Assembly: GCA_947495555.1 (NCBI GenBank)
Contig: CANLZI010000001.1
Span: 1,774,861-1,838,860, forward strand
Direction of reading: 5' to 3'
Source of the DNA: an uncultured Erythrobacter sp.
GTDB lineage: Bacteria > Pseudomonadota > Alphaproteobacteria > Sphingomonadales > Sphingomonadaceae
DNA length: 64,000 nt
The notes beneath the pieces were generated by a model. The model made no database searches, had not been told where the DNA came from, and saw nothing but the letters and a program-made list of their open reading frames with translations. Positions 1 to 8,695 of this stretch are shown here, in pieces. The position numbers and the translations under genes are program-made. Within the stretch, counting starts at the first letter, position 1; every line of letters begins with the position of its first letter.

Positions 1-914
1 TCCAACATTTCCATCAGATAAGGAGACTCTTCGTCGTTTAACCTGGTGGGGGTGCGGCCAGCGAAAAGACGAATTTCTTTGATCATATGCGACTGGTCGT
101 AAAAGGCCTCGCCCAAACGCGCCTCATATTCCGGCGTCAATGTTGGCAAGAACAAGAAGCTGGCCGCGCGCAATGCCCGATATTTGCGCCGCAACGCCCG
201 AGGATTCAGCCCGAAATACTGCTCAATCAAACGTTGCGACTGGCGCTGGGAATAGGATAGCTTTTCATACAGCGCGTCCAGCCTGGGATCGAGATCGCTG
301 CCCAGCCAGCGCTGCGTTTGATTGATCAATTCTGCATGCCGCTGATTCACCGGCTTGATCTTACTAGCGATAAATTCGCACAAAGCATCGGCGCACTCCT
401 GCGCGCTCATCCGGCCCTCGCGATAGTCTTCGCAGGCCGCCTCGCCCATGGTTTCAACCTCTTTGCCCAACCAATCGGACGCCCGGTAAAGTCGGTTGCC
501 GTGTTCGCCTGCGTGCAAGCCGGTCAGCGCCGCCCAGCCCAATGGGGAAAGGGACGCACCGATGGCATGCATCGGGCCATCGACAAAGAAGGGGACCGAC
601 ACCGAGTTCGGGGTCACCAGGCTGACCTCGTGATTGGGGTCGCATTGGCCATTACGAAACTGCATTTCCCCTTTGCCCCGAGGGAACAGGGTAAGCTGGC
701 CAATAGCCGCGGGCTGGATGTCACGGATCACCGCTTCGTCGCAGCGGAAGTGGAACAATGTGGTGATATAGGGGCGAAGCTCAGCCGGTGGAGCGATGTA
801 ATCCAGTTCGACCAATGACGCAGACGTCAGATGAAACAGATCATTCCCGTCAGGCTTTGACGATGGGCGCTCCGTTTGCTCGGGAGTTTGCCCTCCATTC
901 AACATTGCGACCAT
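1..914 (-). CDS. AraC-family transcriptional regulator (3' end cut by window edge)
   Basis: The reverse strand stays open from an ATG at 914 to the window edge, giving about 304 visible residues. A stop lies a few codons upstream of 914, and a second in-frame ATG at 905 is also possible. The N-terminal half resembles the DUF6597-type sensor domain of AraC regulators (VELDYIAPPAELRPYI near residue 36). Residues about 208-250 carry the C-terminal AraC helix-turn-helix signature (YSQRQSQRLIEQYFGLNPR, then ALRRKYR). It should be a cytoplasmic DNA-binding activator or repressor. The ligand and targets cannot be told from this sequence, and the extreme C-terminus is missing. Confidence 0.8.
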   Translation of the reverse strand, partial: MVAMLNGGQTPEQTERPSSKPDGNDLFHLTSASLVELDYIAPPAELRPYITTLFHFRCDEAVIRDIQPAAIGQLTLFPRGKGEMQFRNGQCDPNHEVSLVTPNSVSVPFFVDGPMHAIGASLSPLGWAALTGLHAGEHGNRLYRASDWLGKEVETMGEAACEDYREGRMSAQECADALCEFIASKIKPVNQRHAELINQTQRWLGSDLDPRLDALYEKLSYSQRQSQRLIEQYFGLNPRALRRKYRALRAASFLFLPTLTPEYEARLGEAFYDQSHMIKEIRLFAGRTPTRLNDEESPYLMEML

Positions 915-958
915 CCCCGTTCTTCAACGCCGCCTGCATTCTTTCACCGATTCAGGTC

Positions 959-994
959 AAAAAAAAGGCGGCCCTTCGCAATGAATGGCCGCCC
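959..994 (-). terminator. Intrinsic terminator of the small ORF
   Basis: A GGCGGCC / GGCCGCC stem (967-973 with 987-993) has a 13-base loop. On the reverse strand it is followed by eight Ts (plus-strand A-run 959-966). It starts directly beside the stop codon of the 19-codon ORF and lies 45 bases upstream of the AraC-type start, so it would end a short transcript or attenuate read-through. Confidence 0.75.
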
Positions 995-1054
995 TTATAA
1001 GTTGAGGAACTCTTTGCATTGCTGCTCCGAGCCCTTCGGGTCGCACACACTCAT
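995..1054 (-). CDS. Candidate 19-residue small protein or leader peptide
   Basis: On the reverse strand an ATG at 1054 opens a 19-codon frame, MSVCDPKGSEQQCKEFLNL, ending in TAA at 995. A good ribosome site (AAGGGG) sits about 9 bases before the ATG. The stop abuts a strong intrinsic terminator, so ribosome site, ORF and terminator form a compact unit. The peptide is hydrophilic and has two cysteines (residues 4 and 13). I recognise no family. It may be an expressed small protein, or a leader whose translation controls read-through into the AraC-type gene downstream. Confidence 0.5.
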   Translation of the reverse strand: MSVCDPKGSEQQCKEFLNL

Positions 1055-1221
1055 TAGCCAAACCCCTTCTCGCGGAATTGTATGCAAACGACAAGTAGTG
1101 CATTGCGGGCGTTGAATTTACACTTTTTTGGCCAACAAAAGGCTCTTTTTGGCAGTTAAGTGATTGAAAATCAGAGTTAGTTGAAAACTGGCTAACGAAT
1201 TAAGGATTGTACGTAAGGACT

Positions 1222-2274
1222 ATGGTTTTCCGCTTGATTCGACCCGCAATCTTCGCTCTCGATTCCGAAAAGGCACACCGACTCGCTGTCGAGTCGCTCA
1301 AACTCTCTCCGTTCAGAGCATCTGAATGCAGCGATAGCCTGGCCATTGACGTGGCAGGTATCCGGTTTCCTAACCCGGTTGGAGTGGCGGCAGGCTTTGA
1401 TAAGGATGCGGAAGTTCCCGATGCTCTATTGGGTTTGGGCTTTGGCTTTACCGAAGTGGGATCGATCACTCCGCGGCCGCAAGCGGGCAATCCAAAACCG
1501 CGCCTGTTCCGCTTGGTTGAAGACAAAGCCGTGATTAATCGCATGGGCTTTAACAATGCGGGCGCGCAAGCCGCTCTCAAGCGGCTGAACAGACGGCAAG
1601 GGAAGCCTGGAATTCTGGGCATCAACATTGGAGCGAATAAGGATTCGTCTGATCGGATCACCGATTACGCCGAAATGACCCGCCTGATGGCCCCCCATGC
1701 AACCTATCTTGCGGTGAACATCTCAAGCCCCAATACGCCGGGGTTAAGAGCCCTGCAGGACGAGGGCGCCCTCTCCGATTTGCTTGATGCAGTGCTGGAA
1801 GCAAGAGAGGCGGCCAGCGCAGAATATGCCGGGCACACGGCTCCGCCGATCTTCCTGAAGGTCGCGCCTGACCTTGAACCAGCGGACATCGATGCGATTG
1901 CCCGGATCGCGATGGAAAAGCAGTTGGGTGCCTTGATTGTATCCAACACCACCATTTCACGGCCTGAACTTCGCTCACGCCATTCCGGCGAGGCAGGCGG
2001 CTTGTCAGGCGCGCCGTTACGCGAGCTCGCATTGCAGCGCGTGCGCGATTTCCGGACGGCAACAGGCGGTGCGATTCCCTTGGTCGGTGTTGGCGGCATT
2101 GCCAGCGCACAGGACGCTTGGGCACGTATCCGGGCAGGGGCCAGCCTGGTCCAGCTGTACAGCGCGATGGTGTATGAAGGCCCGACTTTGGGAGGTCGCA
2201 TCGCGCGCGGAATTGAGCGGCTGATGAAGCGCGATGGATTTTCGACCATTGCCGATGCGGTCGGAAGCGAATAG
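1222..2274 (+). CDS. pyrD: Dihydroorotate dehydrogenase (quinone), class 2
   Basis: This enzyme oxidises dihydroorotate to orotate with FMN and passes electrons to membrane quinone in pyrimidine synthesis. The N-terminus (MVFRLIRPAIFALDSEKAHR) is the membrane-associating helix typical of class 2. Family motifs follow: FPNPVGVAAGFDKDAE, GFTEVGSITPRPQAGNPKPR, NRMGFNN, NISSPNTPGLRALQ with the catalytic-base serine, and VGVGGIASAQDA near the phosphate site. At 350 residues it has normal class 2 length. I chose the ATG at 1222 because family members start here. An in-frame TTG at 1207 would add five residues, and neither start has an ideally spaced ribosome site. Confidence 0.95.
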   Translation: MVFRLIRPAIFALDSEKAHRLAVESLKLSPFRASECSDSLAIDVAGIRFPNPVGVAAGFDKDAEVPDALLGLGFGFTEVGSITPRPQAGNPKPRLFRLVEDKAVINRMGFNNAGAQAALKRLNRRQGKPGILGINIGANKDSSDRITDYAEMTRLMAPHATYLAVNISSPNTPGLRALQDEGALSDLLDAVLEAREAASAEYAGHTAPPIFLKVAPDLEPADIDAIARIAMEKQLGALIVSNTTISRPELRSRHSGEAGGLSGAPLRELALQRVRDFRTATGGAIPLVGVGGIASAQDAWARIRAGASLVQLYSAMVYEGPTLGGRIARGIERLMKRDGFSTIADAVGSE

Positions 2275-2284
2275 CACCTTGGCC

Positions 2285-4036
2285 ATGGTAAAGCTCCGCC
2301 CTCTTTCCGCTTGTGCTGCATGGGTTGCAGCAAGTCTCTCAATCGCTGGCTGTGCATCCTATGACAGCGCGCCTGTCGCAGACACAGTTGCAGCCGTTCA
2401 AGCCGATCAGCCCGTCAGTCCGGCTGGCGCGGTCAGCAGTGCCGATCCGCGTGCCAGTGCCGCTGGCGAAGAGATCCTTGCCCAAGGCGGCTCTGCCACT
2501 GACGCAGCCATTGCCGTGATGCTTGCTTTGACTGTGGTCGAACCGCAGAGCTCGGGCATTGGCGGGGGCGGATTTATGGTTCGCGCGGATGGAACGAGCG
2601 GCAGTGTTTCCACCTATGACGGACGCGAAACCGCTCCGGCGAGTGCGACGGGAACGCGCTTTCTCGATGCAGATGGAGAGCGTTTGCCGCGCGAGGATCG
2701 CATCCTTTCGGGTCTGAGCGTTGGCGTGCCCGGCAACCTTGCCATGGCAGCCAAGGCGCACGCTTCCCATGGCAAACTGCCTTGGGCCGATCTTTTCCAG
2801 CCAGCCATTGCTTTGGCGCGCGACGGGTTCGTAATGAATAAACGTCTGCATGGCTCAATTTCCAGCCGGACGGACAGAGCGGGCAAAACCGCTGACGCCC
2901 GCGCGATCTATTTCGGATCCGATGGTAAGGCTTTGCCCGTGGGCACAACCATCACAGTCCCAGCGCTGGCAGATACCCTCACTCAAATTGCCGAGGACGG
3001 GACAGCTGCACTCTATTCGGACGGTGCGGCTGCGCTGGCCGAATATGTTGCCAGCCAAACACCGCAAGACGGTAAGATGGCCGCGACGGACGTGACATCC
3101 TACACCGCGAAATCGCGCGATGCGGTATGCGGCCCCTATCGCAGCTATGTCATCTGCGGGATGGGTCCGCCTTCGTCGGGCGGGGTGGCCGTGATCCAGA
3201 TGCTGGCTCAGCTAGAGCGCTTTGACCTGGCGTCCTTGGGCCCCGACAATCCGGTGTTTTGGCACCTGTTCCTCGAATCTCAACGCGTCGCCTATGCCGA
3301 CCGCGAGCTCTACATCGGCGATAGCGATTTCGTGTCTGTGCCGGTCGATGGGTTGGTCGATCCCGACTATATGGCCAGCCGCAGCGCTTTGATCAGCGCA
3401 GACGGCACGATCAAAGATTTGCAGCCGGGGACACCGCCTGGCGCTCCACTGGCCCGTGCCGATGGGGATGAGCCGACCGAGAACGGAACATCGCATTTCG
3501 CCGTGGTGGATGGAGAGGGCAATGCGATCAGCTACACCTCCACCATCGAAGGCGCGTTTGGTTCGGGCCTGTTCTACCGGGGATTTTACCTCAATAACGA
3601 GCTGACCGATTTCAGCATGTCGCCCGAGGTTGATGGCCTGCCCGTCGCCAATCGGGTGGAGGGAGGCAAACGCCCCCGTTCATCCATGGCCCCCACCATC
3701 GTGTTTGACGAAAGTGGAGAGGTGTTCCTGGTAATTGGCGCGGCAGGTGGCCCGACCATCCCGGTGCAAACGGCGCGCTCGATCATTGGCGTACTGGACT
3801 TTGGGCTGGGCGCACAAGAGGCGCTCGCGCTGCCATTGATCATGAGCTTTGGTACCACCACAGTGATCGAGAAAGGATCGGTGTTGGATGGTATGCAGGA
3901 TGAGCTTGGGAAATTGGGTCACGCGCAAATCCGTGCCTTCGCGCCGCCTTTGAAAGCGAATGCTTTGTTGCGCACAGACGAAGGCTGGGAAGTGGCCACC
4001 GACCCCCGCATCGCGCCTATGCTGGCAATTGAGTAG
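2285..4036 (+). CDS. ggt: Gamma-glutamyltransferase lipoprotein
   Basis: Gamma-glutamyltranspeptidase is an Ntn-hydrolase that cleaves glutathione and transfers gamma-glutamyl groups in the cell envelope. The start at 2285 gives a lipoprotein signal (hydrophobic stretch ending SIAGC) and 583 residues. The large subunit begins with the typical AS..AGEEILAQGGSATDAAIA and GGGGFM motifs. Self-cleavage should occur before Thr402 in NGTSHFAVVD, the nucleophile of the small subunit, followed by YTSTIEGAFGSG and a PRSSMAPTI motif. It starts 10 bases after pyrD ends, so co-transcription is likely. A lipobox on a GGT implies anchoring in the periplasm rather than free secretion. Confidence 0.93.
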   Translation: MVKLRPLSACAAWVAASLSIAGCASYDSAPVADTVAAVQADQPVSPAGAVSSADPRASAAGEEILAQGGSATDAAIAVMLALTVVEPQSSGIGGGGFMVRADGTSGSVSTYDGRETAPASATGTRFLDADGERLPREDRILSGLSVGVPGNLAMAAKAHASHGKLPWADLFQPAIALARDGFVMNKRLHGSISSRTDRAGKTADARAIYFGSDGKALPVGTTITVPALADTLTQIAEDGTAALYSDGAAALAEYVASQTPQDGKMAATDVTSYTAKSRDAVCGPYRSYVICGMGPPSSGGVAVIQMLAQLERFDLASLGPDNPVFWHLFLESQRVAYADRELYIGDSDFVSVPVDGLVDPDYMASRSALISADGTIKDLQPGTPPGAPLARADGDEPTENGTSHFAVVDGEGNAISYTSTIEGAFGSGLFYRGFYLNNELTDFSMSPEVDGLPVANRVEGGKRPRSSMAPTIVFDESGEVFLVIGAAGGPTIPVQTARSIIGVLDFGLGAQEALALPLIMSFGTTTVIEKGSVLDGMQDELGKLGHAQIRAFAPPLKANALLRTDEGWEVATDPRIAPMLAIE

Positions 4037-4134
4037 CACGCTCAACCTTGCCGCAACGGCCATGGAACTCTAAAACCTCGATCACATTATAAAGGGTGCG
4101 TCTAAGACACCTTCATTTGCGGGAGCACAATTGA

Positions 4135-5973
4135 GTGAGCAACCACATCCTGAGCGACATTGATCAGGCCAACAATCTGGTCGAGCTTTTCCTGAAGCGC
4201 GCCGATGAGAAGGGTGATGCACCCTTCCTGGGCCGCAAAGATGACGGCAAATGGGTCACGCAAAGTTGGAGCGAAGCAGCCGATCAAGTGTGCTTGCTGG
4301 CTGAGGGTTTGCGGGCGCTGGGTCTGAAAGACGGCGACCGGGTTGCTCTGGTTTCAGAAAACCGTCCCGAATGGTGCATCGCTGATCTGGCCGTCATGGC
4401 AGCTGGGTGCATTACCGTGCCCACCTACACCACCAACACCGAACGCGATCACGCCCACATCCTGGACAATTCCGGTGCTCATGCGGTGATCGTCTCCGAT
4501 GAAAAGCTGCTGCAGCCCTTGCATGGCGCCTTGCTGAGCACAGGCATTGCAGAACATGTCATTGGCATTGAAGATTTGCACCGCAAGCAGTCGGGCAGCT
4601 TCACCTACCACAATTGGTCTGACGTATTGGCCGGAGACGCAGCCGCTGCGCGGACCGCTGTGGAGGCGCGGCTAGCCAATATCACGCGCGACACGACTGC
4701 CTGTATTATCTACACCAGCGGAACGGGCGGTGCCCCACGCGGGGTCAAGCAGCACCATGGCGCAATTCTGTGCAATTCAGCCGGTGCAGCAGAAATCCTG
4801 ATCAATGATTTTGGCGTGAAGGATGAACGGTTTTTGTCCTTCTTGCCGCTCAGTCATGCGTACGAACACACCGGCGGGCAATATTTGCCGATCAGCGTTG
4901 GGGCAGAGATTTTCTATTCCGAAGGGTTGGAGAAGCTCGCCAGCAATATCGAAGAAGTGCGCCCCACCATCATGGTGGTTGTGCCGCGCCTGTTCGAAGT
5001 TTTGCGCACGCGGATCATGAAGCAGGTGGAAAAGCAGGGCAAATTCGCCAATTACCTGATGGACCGCGCCCTGACGATTGCCGAGCACAAGGCCGATCGC
5101 GGCAAGAAGCGCAAACGTGATCTGCCCATGAACGCCGTTCTGGAACGCACCTTGCGGCCCAAGATCCGGCAACGCTTTGGTGGTCGGATGAAGGCAATGG
5201 TGAGCGGCGGTGCTCCGCTCAACCCGGACGTCGGCAATTTCTTCGAGGCTATGGGACTGACCATGCTGCAAGGCTATGGCCAGACCGAGAGCGGCCCCGT
5301 GATTAGCTGCAACCGTCCGGCAACAGGGTTGAAAATGGACACGGTCGGCCCGCCGATGCGCAATGTTGAGATCAAGATTGCCGATGATGGCGAAATTCTC
5401 TGCCGCGGCGAGCTGGTCATGCACGGATATTGGCAGAACGATACCGAAACTGCGCGCACTTTGATCATAGACCCCGCCGATCCCGATGGTGCGCCTTGGC
5501 TGCATACGGGCGACATCGGCCATCTTGACGACCGGGGACGGATTGTCATCACCGACCGCAAGAAAGACATGATCGTCAATGACAAGGGCGACAATGTCGC
5601 TCCGCAAAAGATCGAGGGAATGCTGACACTGCAACCCGAAATTGCGCAAGCGATGGTGAGCGGTGACAAGCGGCCCTATGTTGTCGGCTTGATCGTCCCG
5701 GATGCCGAATGGGCGCTGGAATGGGCGCGCGCCAATGACGAAAAATTCAATCTGAAAGAACTGCAGGGCCTACCGGCCTTTAAGCAGGCGGTTCGCGCAG
5801 CGGTGGACCGTGTGAACACCGACCTTTCCGTTGTCGAAAAGGTGCGCAAGTTTGACTTTGCAGACGAAGCCTTTGCGATCGAGAACGAAGAAATGACGCC
5901 GAGCATGAAGATCCGGCGCCATAAAATTCGTGATCGCTATCAGGCGCGTCTGGATGGCATGTACCGGGGCTGA
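4135..5973 (+). CDS. Long-chain fatty-acid-CoA ligase (AMP-forming)
   Basis: This is an ANL-superfamily adenylate-forming enzyme that activates a fatty acid to its acyl-CoA through an acyl-AMP. Visible motifs are the phosphate loop YTSGTGGAPRGVKQHHG, FLPLSHAYEHTGG, GYGQTESGPVIS at the adenine site, HTGDIGHLDDRGRIVITDR with the hinge, and KGDNVAPQKIE near the C-terminus. The P-loop reads TGG rather than the usual TTG. It is 612 residues long. GTG is the start: GGGAG lies 9 bases upstream and no ATG fits. It resembles the eukaryote-like FACL/FadD15 branch. The exact chain-length preference is unknown. Confidence 0.88.
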   Translation: MSNHILSDIDQANNLVELFLKRADEKGDAPFLGRKDDGKWVTQSWSEAADQVCLLAEGLRALGLKDGDRVALVSENRPEWCIADLAVMAAGCITVPTYTTNTERDHAHILDNSGAHAVIVSDEKLLQPLHGALLSTGIAEHVIGIEDLHRKQSGSFTYHNWSDVLAGDAAAARTAVEARLANITRDTTACIIYTSGTGGAPRGVKQHHGAILCNSAGAAEILINDFGVKDERFLSFLPLSHAYEHTGGQYLPISVGAEIFYSEGLEKLASNIEEVRPTIMVVVPRLFEVLRTRIMKQVEKQGKFANYLMDRALTIAEHKADRGKKRKRDLPMNAVLERTLRPKIRQRFGGRMKAMVSGGAPLNPDVGNFFEAMGLTMLQGYGQTESGPVISCNRPATGLKMDTVGPPMRNVEIKIADDGEILCRGELVMHGYWQNDTETARTLIIDPADPDGAPWLHTGDIGHLDDRGRIVITDRKKDMIVNDKGDNVAPQKIEGMLTLQPEIAQAMVSGDKRPYVVGLIVPDAEWALEWARANDEKFNLKELQGLPAFKQAVRAAVDRVNTDLSVVEKVRKFDFADEAFAIENEEMTPSMKIRRHKIRDRYQARLDGMYRG

Positions 5974-5999
5974 TTATTCACCAACACCGGTGATGCTGG

Positions 6000-6485
6000 C
6001 TAGTCATCCGTCACGCAAACGAACAGCATCGTAATGGCTGAGGCCATGGCATACATAAAGGCGCCCTCCATCGATCCGGCGCCAATTTGAGTTTGCCACA
6101 TTTGGAAGAATGCCGCGCCAAAGGTCATAAAGAAGCCGAACCATACCAGCAGAGCAAAGCCAGCTGCGATGACGCCCGACTTTTTGGCTGAATGGAATAT
6201 TTCTGGCGAAGCATTGCGCGATTGCCAAAGCTCCCACCCGCCTTTGATGCCGAAGAATGCGACAAGAAACTCGCCAAGCAAGACAATTGCGAGCGCGAGC
6301 CAAGCCCAGATGGCGCCAGACAATTTGAAAAAGATTGTGGCGGGATACACTTCGTGATCAGCACCGCTCATCACATAGACCAGCGCCCCATGTGCCGCTT
6401 CAAGATTAGCAATATTCTGCAGCGCGTAAAAAAGAGCATGCAGCCCAATGAAGAAAACAAGCGCAGCCTTGATTGATCTAACCAT
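6000..6485 (-). CDS. DUF2165 family small integral membrane protein
   Basis: This 161-residue protein has four hydrophobic segments at roughly residues 7-27, 52-80, 104-130 and 138-158. The conserved core FFKLSGAIWAWLALAI, GIKGGWELWQSR and GAAFFQMWQTQ matches the DUF2165 family of predicted inner-membrane proteins, whose function is unknown. It is convergent with the acyl-CoA ligase and reads in the same direction as the unknown gene upstream. Nothing in the sequence shows a substrate. Confidence 0.8.
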   Translation of the reverse strand: MVRSIKAALVFFIGLHALFYALQNIANLEAAHGALVYVMSGADHEVYPATIFFKLSGAIWAWLALAIVLLGEFLVAFFGIKGGWELWQSRNASPEIFHSAKKSGVIAAGFALLVWFGFFMTFGAAFFQMWQTQIGAGSMEGAFMYAMASAITMLFVCVTDD

Positions 6486-6540
6486 TTACCTTCTCCCCTG
6501 ACCCGAGGAGGAGGCTATCATTTCAATTGTGTCGCAGCAA

Positions 6541-7071
6541 TCACGCCGCTTCGGCTTCCTCGACAAACTCGGGATAGAAGCATGGTGCGCGGTTCGACCA
6601 ACCCGGCGCGGTTGCAGCAGCTTCTGACAAGGATTGCAGCAGCATCTTTCGTTTCTGCGGCTGGATCTGTGGCAGAGCAGCGGCAGCACAAAATGCGCTG
6701 GGCAACCATGGGCGTGCTTCGGCCCCAATCAAACGCTCATAAAGGAAGCGAAACGCCGAAAAGCTGGTGATGCGCTCTTGGCTGAGGTCAAAGGCGGCCA
6801 CGCGGGTCAATTTGCCGATAAACGCTTCGACGCAGTGCATGGCGCCGTCATCCGGGATCATATCGCGCAGGGTCTTGAGTTCCTGATAGGCAACATATTG
6901 CCGACGAATGGCGGCGTTCTCACCTTCATTGCGAGCCCACAGCTTGAACGCGTCATGACGGCCCAAGCCAATATCCAGGCTGCGCTTAATATAGCGCTGC
7001 TCGCCTGGCTCAAAGCTCGCAAATTCGCGCATCTCATTGATCGTCAGCGATGCAGTTCCCGTGGTCGCCAT
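6541..7071 (-). CDS. Hypothetical protein, 176 residues
   Basis: I do not recognise this family. The protein is soluble and mixed alpha-helical in look, with no signal peptide or membrane segment. Two features stand out: a charged middle section (QRYIKRSLDIGLGRHDAFKL) and an aromatic, acidic C-terminal end (PCFYPEFVEEAEAA). Codon use and base composition look like the neighbours, which supports a real gene. It lies upstream of, and in line with, the DUF2165 gene with a gap of about 55 bases. The ATG has a purine-rich GGGGGTAGAG upstream. Confidence 0.65.
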   Translation of the reverse strand: MATTGTASLTINEMREFASFEPGEQRYIKRSLDIGLGRHDAFKLWARNEGENAAIRRQYVAYQELKTLRDMIPDDGAMHCVEAFIGKLTRVAAFDLSQERITSFSAFRFLYERLIGAEARPWLPSAFCAAAALPQIQPQKRKMLLQSLSEAAATAPGWSNRAPCFYPEFVEEAEAA

Positions 7072-7199
7072 GTAACTCTACCCCCTTGATGAGGGCAGGT
7101 TTCGCCGAACATGGTTAATTTTGCGTTAGTGAACGCCGCAGTTTGCGCCAACATTTGAGTTTCTGCCGAACCTAAACCGGCGAAAACCAGTCGGTCGGA

Positions 7200-8186
7200 T
7201 CAGATCAAGCCCGCCAACGGACTGCTGGGATCGGCATACATGCGGCGACCCATTCGGCCGGCCAGATAGGCTTCGCGGCCGGCCTCAACCGCCAGTTTCA
7301 TCGCCCGAGCCATGCGGATCGGATCCTTCGCTTCGGCAATGGCTGTGTTCATCAAGATGCCATCACAGCCCAATTCCATACCGACCGCCGCGTCAGAGGC
7401 TGTGCCAACGCCTGCATCAACCAGAACCGGAACATTGGCCCCTTCCACGATCAAGCGGATGGTAACTTGGTTTTGGATGCCCAGGCCAGAGCCAATCGGC
7501 GCGCCCAGCGGCATGATGGCAACCGCGCCGGCCTCTTCCAATTGCTTGGCCGCGATGGGATCATCGACGCAATAGACCATCGGGTGAAAGCCTTCTTTGG
7601 CCAGCACTTCGGTGGCTTTCAGCGTTTCACGCATGTCGGGATAAAGCGTGCGCGCCTCGCCCAAAACCTCCAGCTTGACCAAGTCCCATCCACCCGCTTC
7701 ACGCGCCAAACGCAAGGTGCGGATGGCCTCGTCCGCGGTAAAGCAGCCCGCCGTGTTGGGCAGATAGGTTGTTTTCTTGGGATCGATGAAATCGGTCAGC
7801 ATAGGAGCCTTGGGGTCGGTCACATTGACCCGGCGCACAGCCACTGTCACGATCTCCGCGCCAGAGGCCTCCAGCGCAGCGGCATTCTGTTCGAAGTCTT
7901 TATATTTTCCCGTGCCGACAATCAGGCGGGACGTGAATGTCTTTCCGGCAACGCTCCAACTGTCATCGCTGGATTGCGCTCCACCGCCTACAAAATGGAC
8001 AATTTCCAGCACATCACCATCACTGATCTCCACTTGGTCTAGGGTAGATCTGGGGGCTATCTCGCCATTTCGTTCCACTGCAATTTTTGCAGGATCAAGG
8101 GCGAGTTCTTGGGCCAGCGCCGCAATGTTAGGGGCGTTGGTTTGGTGGCTGTCACCATTGAGGGTGATGGTCTTATGTGCGCTCAT
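7200..8186 (-). CDS. thiG: ThiS-ThiG fusion: sulfur carrier plus thiazole synthase
   Basis: The protein joins the sulfur carrier and thiazole synthase of thiamin synthesis in one chain of about 328 residues. Residues 5-69 are a ubiquitin-like ThiS domain ending in HFVGGG. ThiG follows from about residue 78, with VGTGKYKDF, Lys171 in [10 protein letters not shown] as the likely Schiff-base lysine, GAPIGSG and [12 protein letters not shown]. The ThiS Gly-Gly tail is internal instead of terminal, which matters for thiocarboxylate chemistry. The ATG at 8186 matches ThiS starts ([11 protein letters not shown]); a TTG at 8207 and an ATG at 8198 are alternatives. The start is 17 bases after the merC-like stop, suggesting an operon. 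Confidence 0.92.
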   Translation of the reverse strand: MSAHKTITLNGDSHQTNAPNIAALAQELALDPAKIAVERNGEIAPRSTLDQVEISDGDVLEIVHFVGGGAQSSDDSWSVAGKTFTSRLIVGTGKYKDFEQNAAALEASGAEIVTVAVRRVNVTDPKAPMLTDFIDPKKTTYLPNTAGCFTADEAIRTLRLAREAGGWDLVKLEVLGEARTLYPDMRETLKATEVLAKEGFHPMVYCVDDPIAAKQLEEAGAVAIMPLGAPIGSGLGIQNQVTIRLIVEGANVPVLVDAGVGTASDAAVGMELGCDGILMNTAIAEAKDPIRMARAMKLAVEAGREAYLAGRMGRRMYADPSSPLAGLI

Positions 8187-8203
8187 ACAGCGCGACATAG
8201 CCT

Positions 8204-8587
8204 TCAATGCGGCTTAGACAAGTGCCCGCGGAGATTGAGCAAGTGGCCGGCCGCCACCAAGCTGACCCCGATAATGGTCAAGACCGCCTCTTGAACGCCG
8301 TGCGGAACGGCCAATGCGCCGCCCATGAACGACAGTCCGGTCATCGCCACCACAAAAGGCGCTGCCTGTCGATGCTTCAGCGCGCCCCAGCCGATCGCAA
8401 CGGCTGCAACAATCAAGGCCAACACCAAGCCGTATCGGTGAATGTCCGGAGACAGGAAGGCGTGCCCGCCAACGCCCAGGATCGCAACAACAACGATGCT
8501 GACCACGCAATGCAGGGCGCATAGGCCCGAAAGCCACAGTCCCGTCCGGTCCAATTGCCGGCGAATCGAAGATTGCGTGTCAAACAT
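8204..8587 (-). CDS. MerC-domain membrane protein, probably zinc-regulated
   Basis: This 127-residue inner-membrane protein has about four membrane segments and a MerC-type motif, LCALHC (Cys23 and Cys27), near the start of the first one. MerC proteins move soft metal ions across the membrane. There are no mer genes nearby, and a Zur-like palindrome sits 13 bases upstream of its ATG. A role in zinc homeostasis is therefore more likely than mercury resistance; this is inference. thiSG follows immediately and haem A synthase is divergent. Confidence 0.82.
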   Translation of the reverse strand: MFDTQSSIRRQLDRTGLWLSGLCALHCVVSIVVVAILGVGGHAFLSPDIHRYGLVLALIVAAVAIGWGALKHRQAAPFVVAMTGLSFMGGALAVPHGVQEAVLTIIGVSLVAAGHLLNLRGHLSKPH

Positions 8588-8599
8588 GAGCTCAGCTCA

Positions 8600-8617
8600 C
8601 ATATGTTATACTGTATC
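8600..8617. promoter_or_regulatory. Candidate Zur operator between merC-like gene and ctaA
   Basis: The sequence CATATGTTATACTGTATC agrees at 14 of 18 positions with the alphaproteobacterial Zur palindrome GATATGTTATAACATATC as I remember it. It lies directly upstream of the MerC-like gene and about 80 bases before ctaA on the other strand. Binding of zinc-loaded Zur here would silence merC-thiSG. Confidence 0.6.
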
Positions 8618-8695
8618 ATCTTGCAAGAGTTGCAATCGAACTTGCAGTGTTTGGGCTTGCACTTTCGCGCGGCCAGCCGCAGGGATTGGTGCGTT

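Noticed and set aside
4777-5649. Long antisense open frame opposite the acyl-CoA ligase
   Set aside because: It lacks a ribosome site and family motifs, and the ligase in the other strand is unmistakable. GC-rich codon bias produces such shadows.
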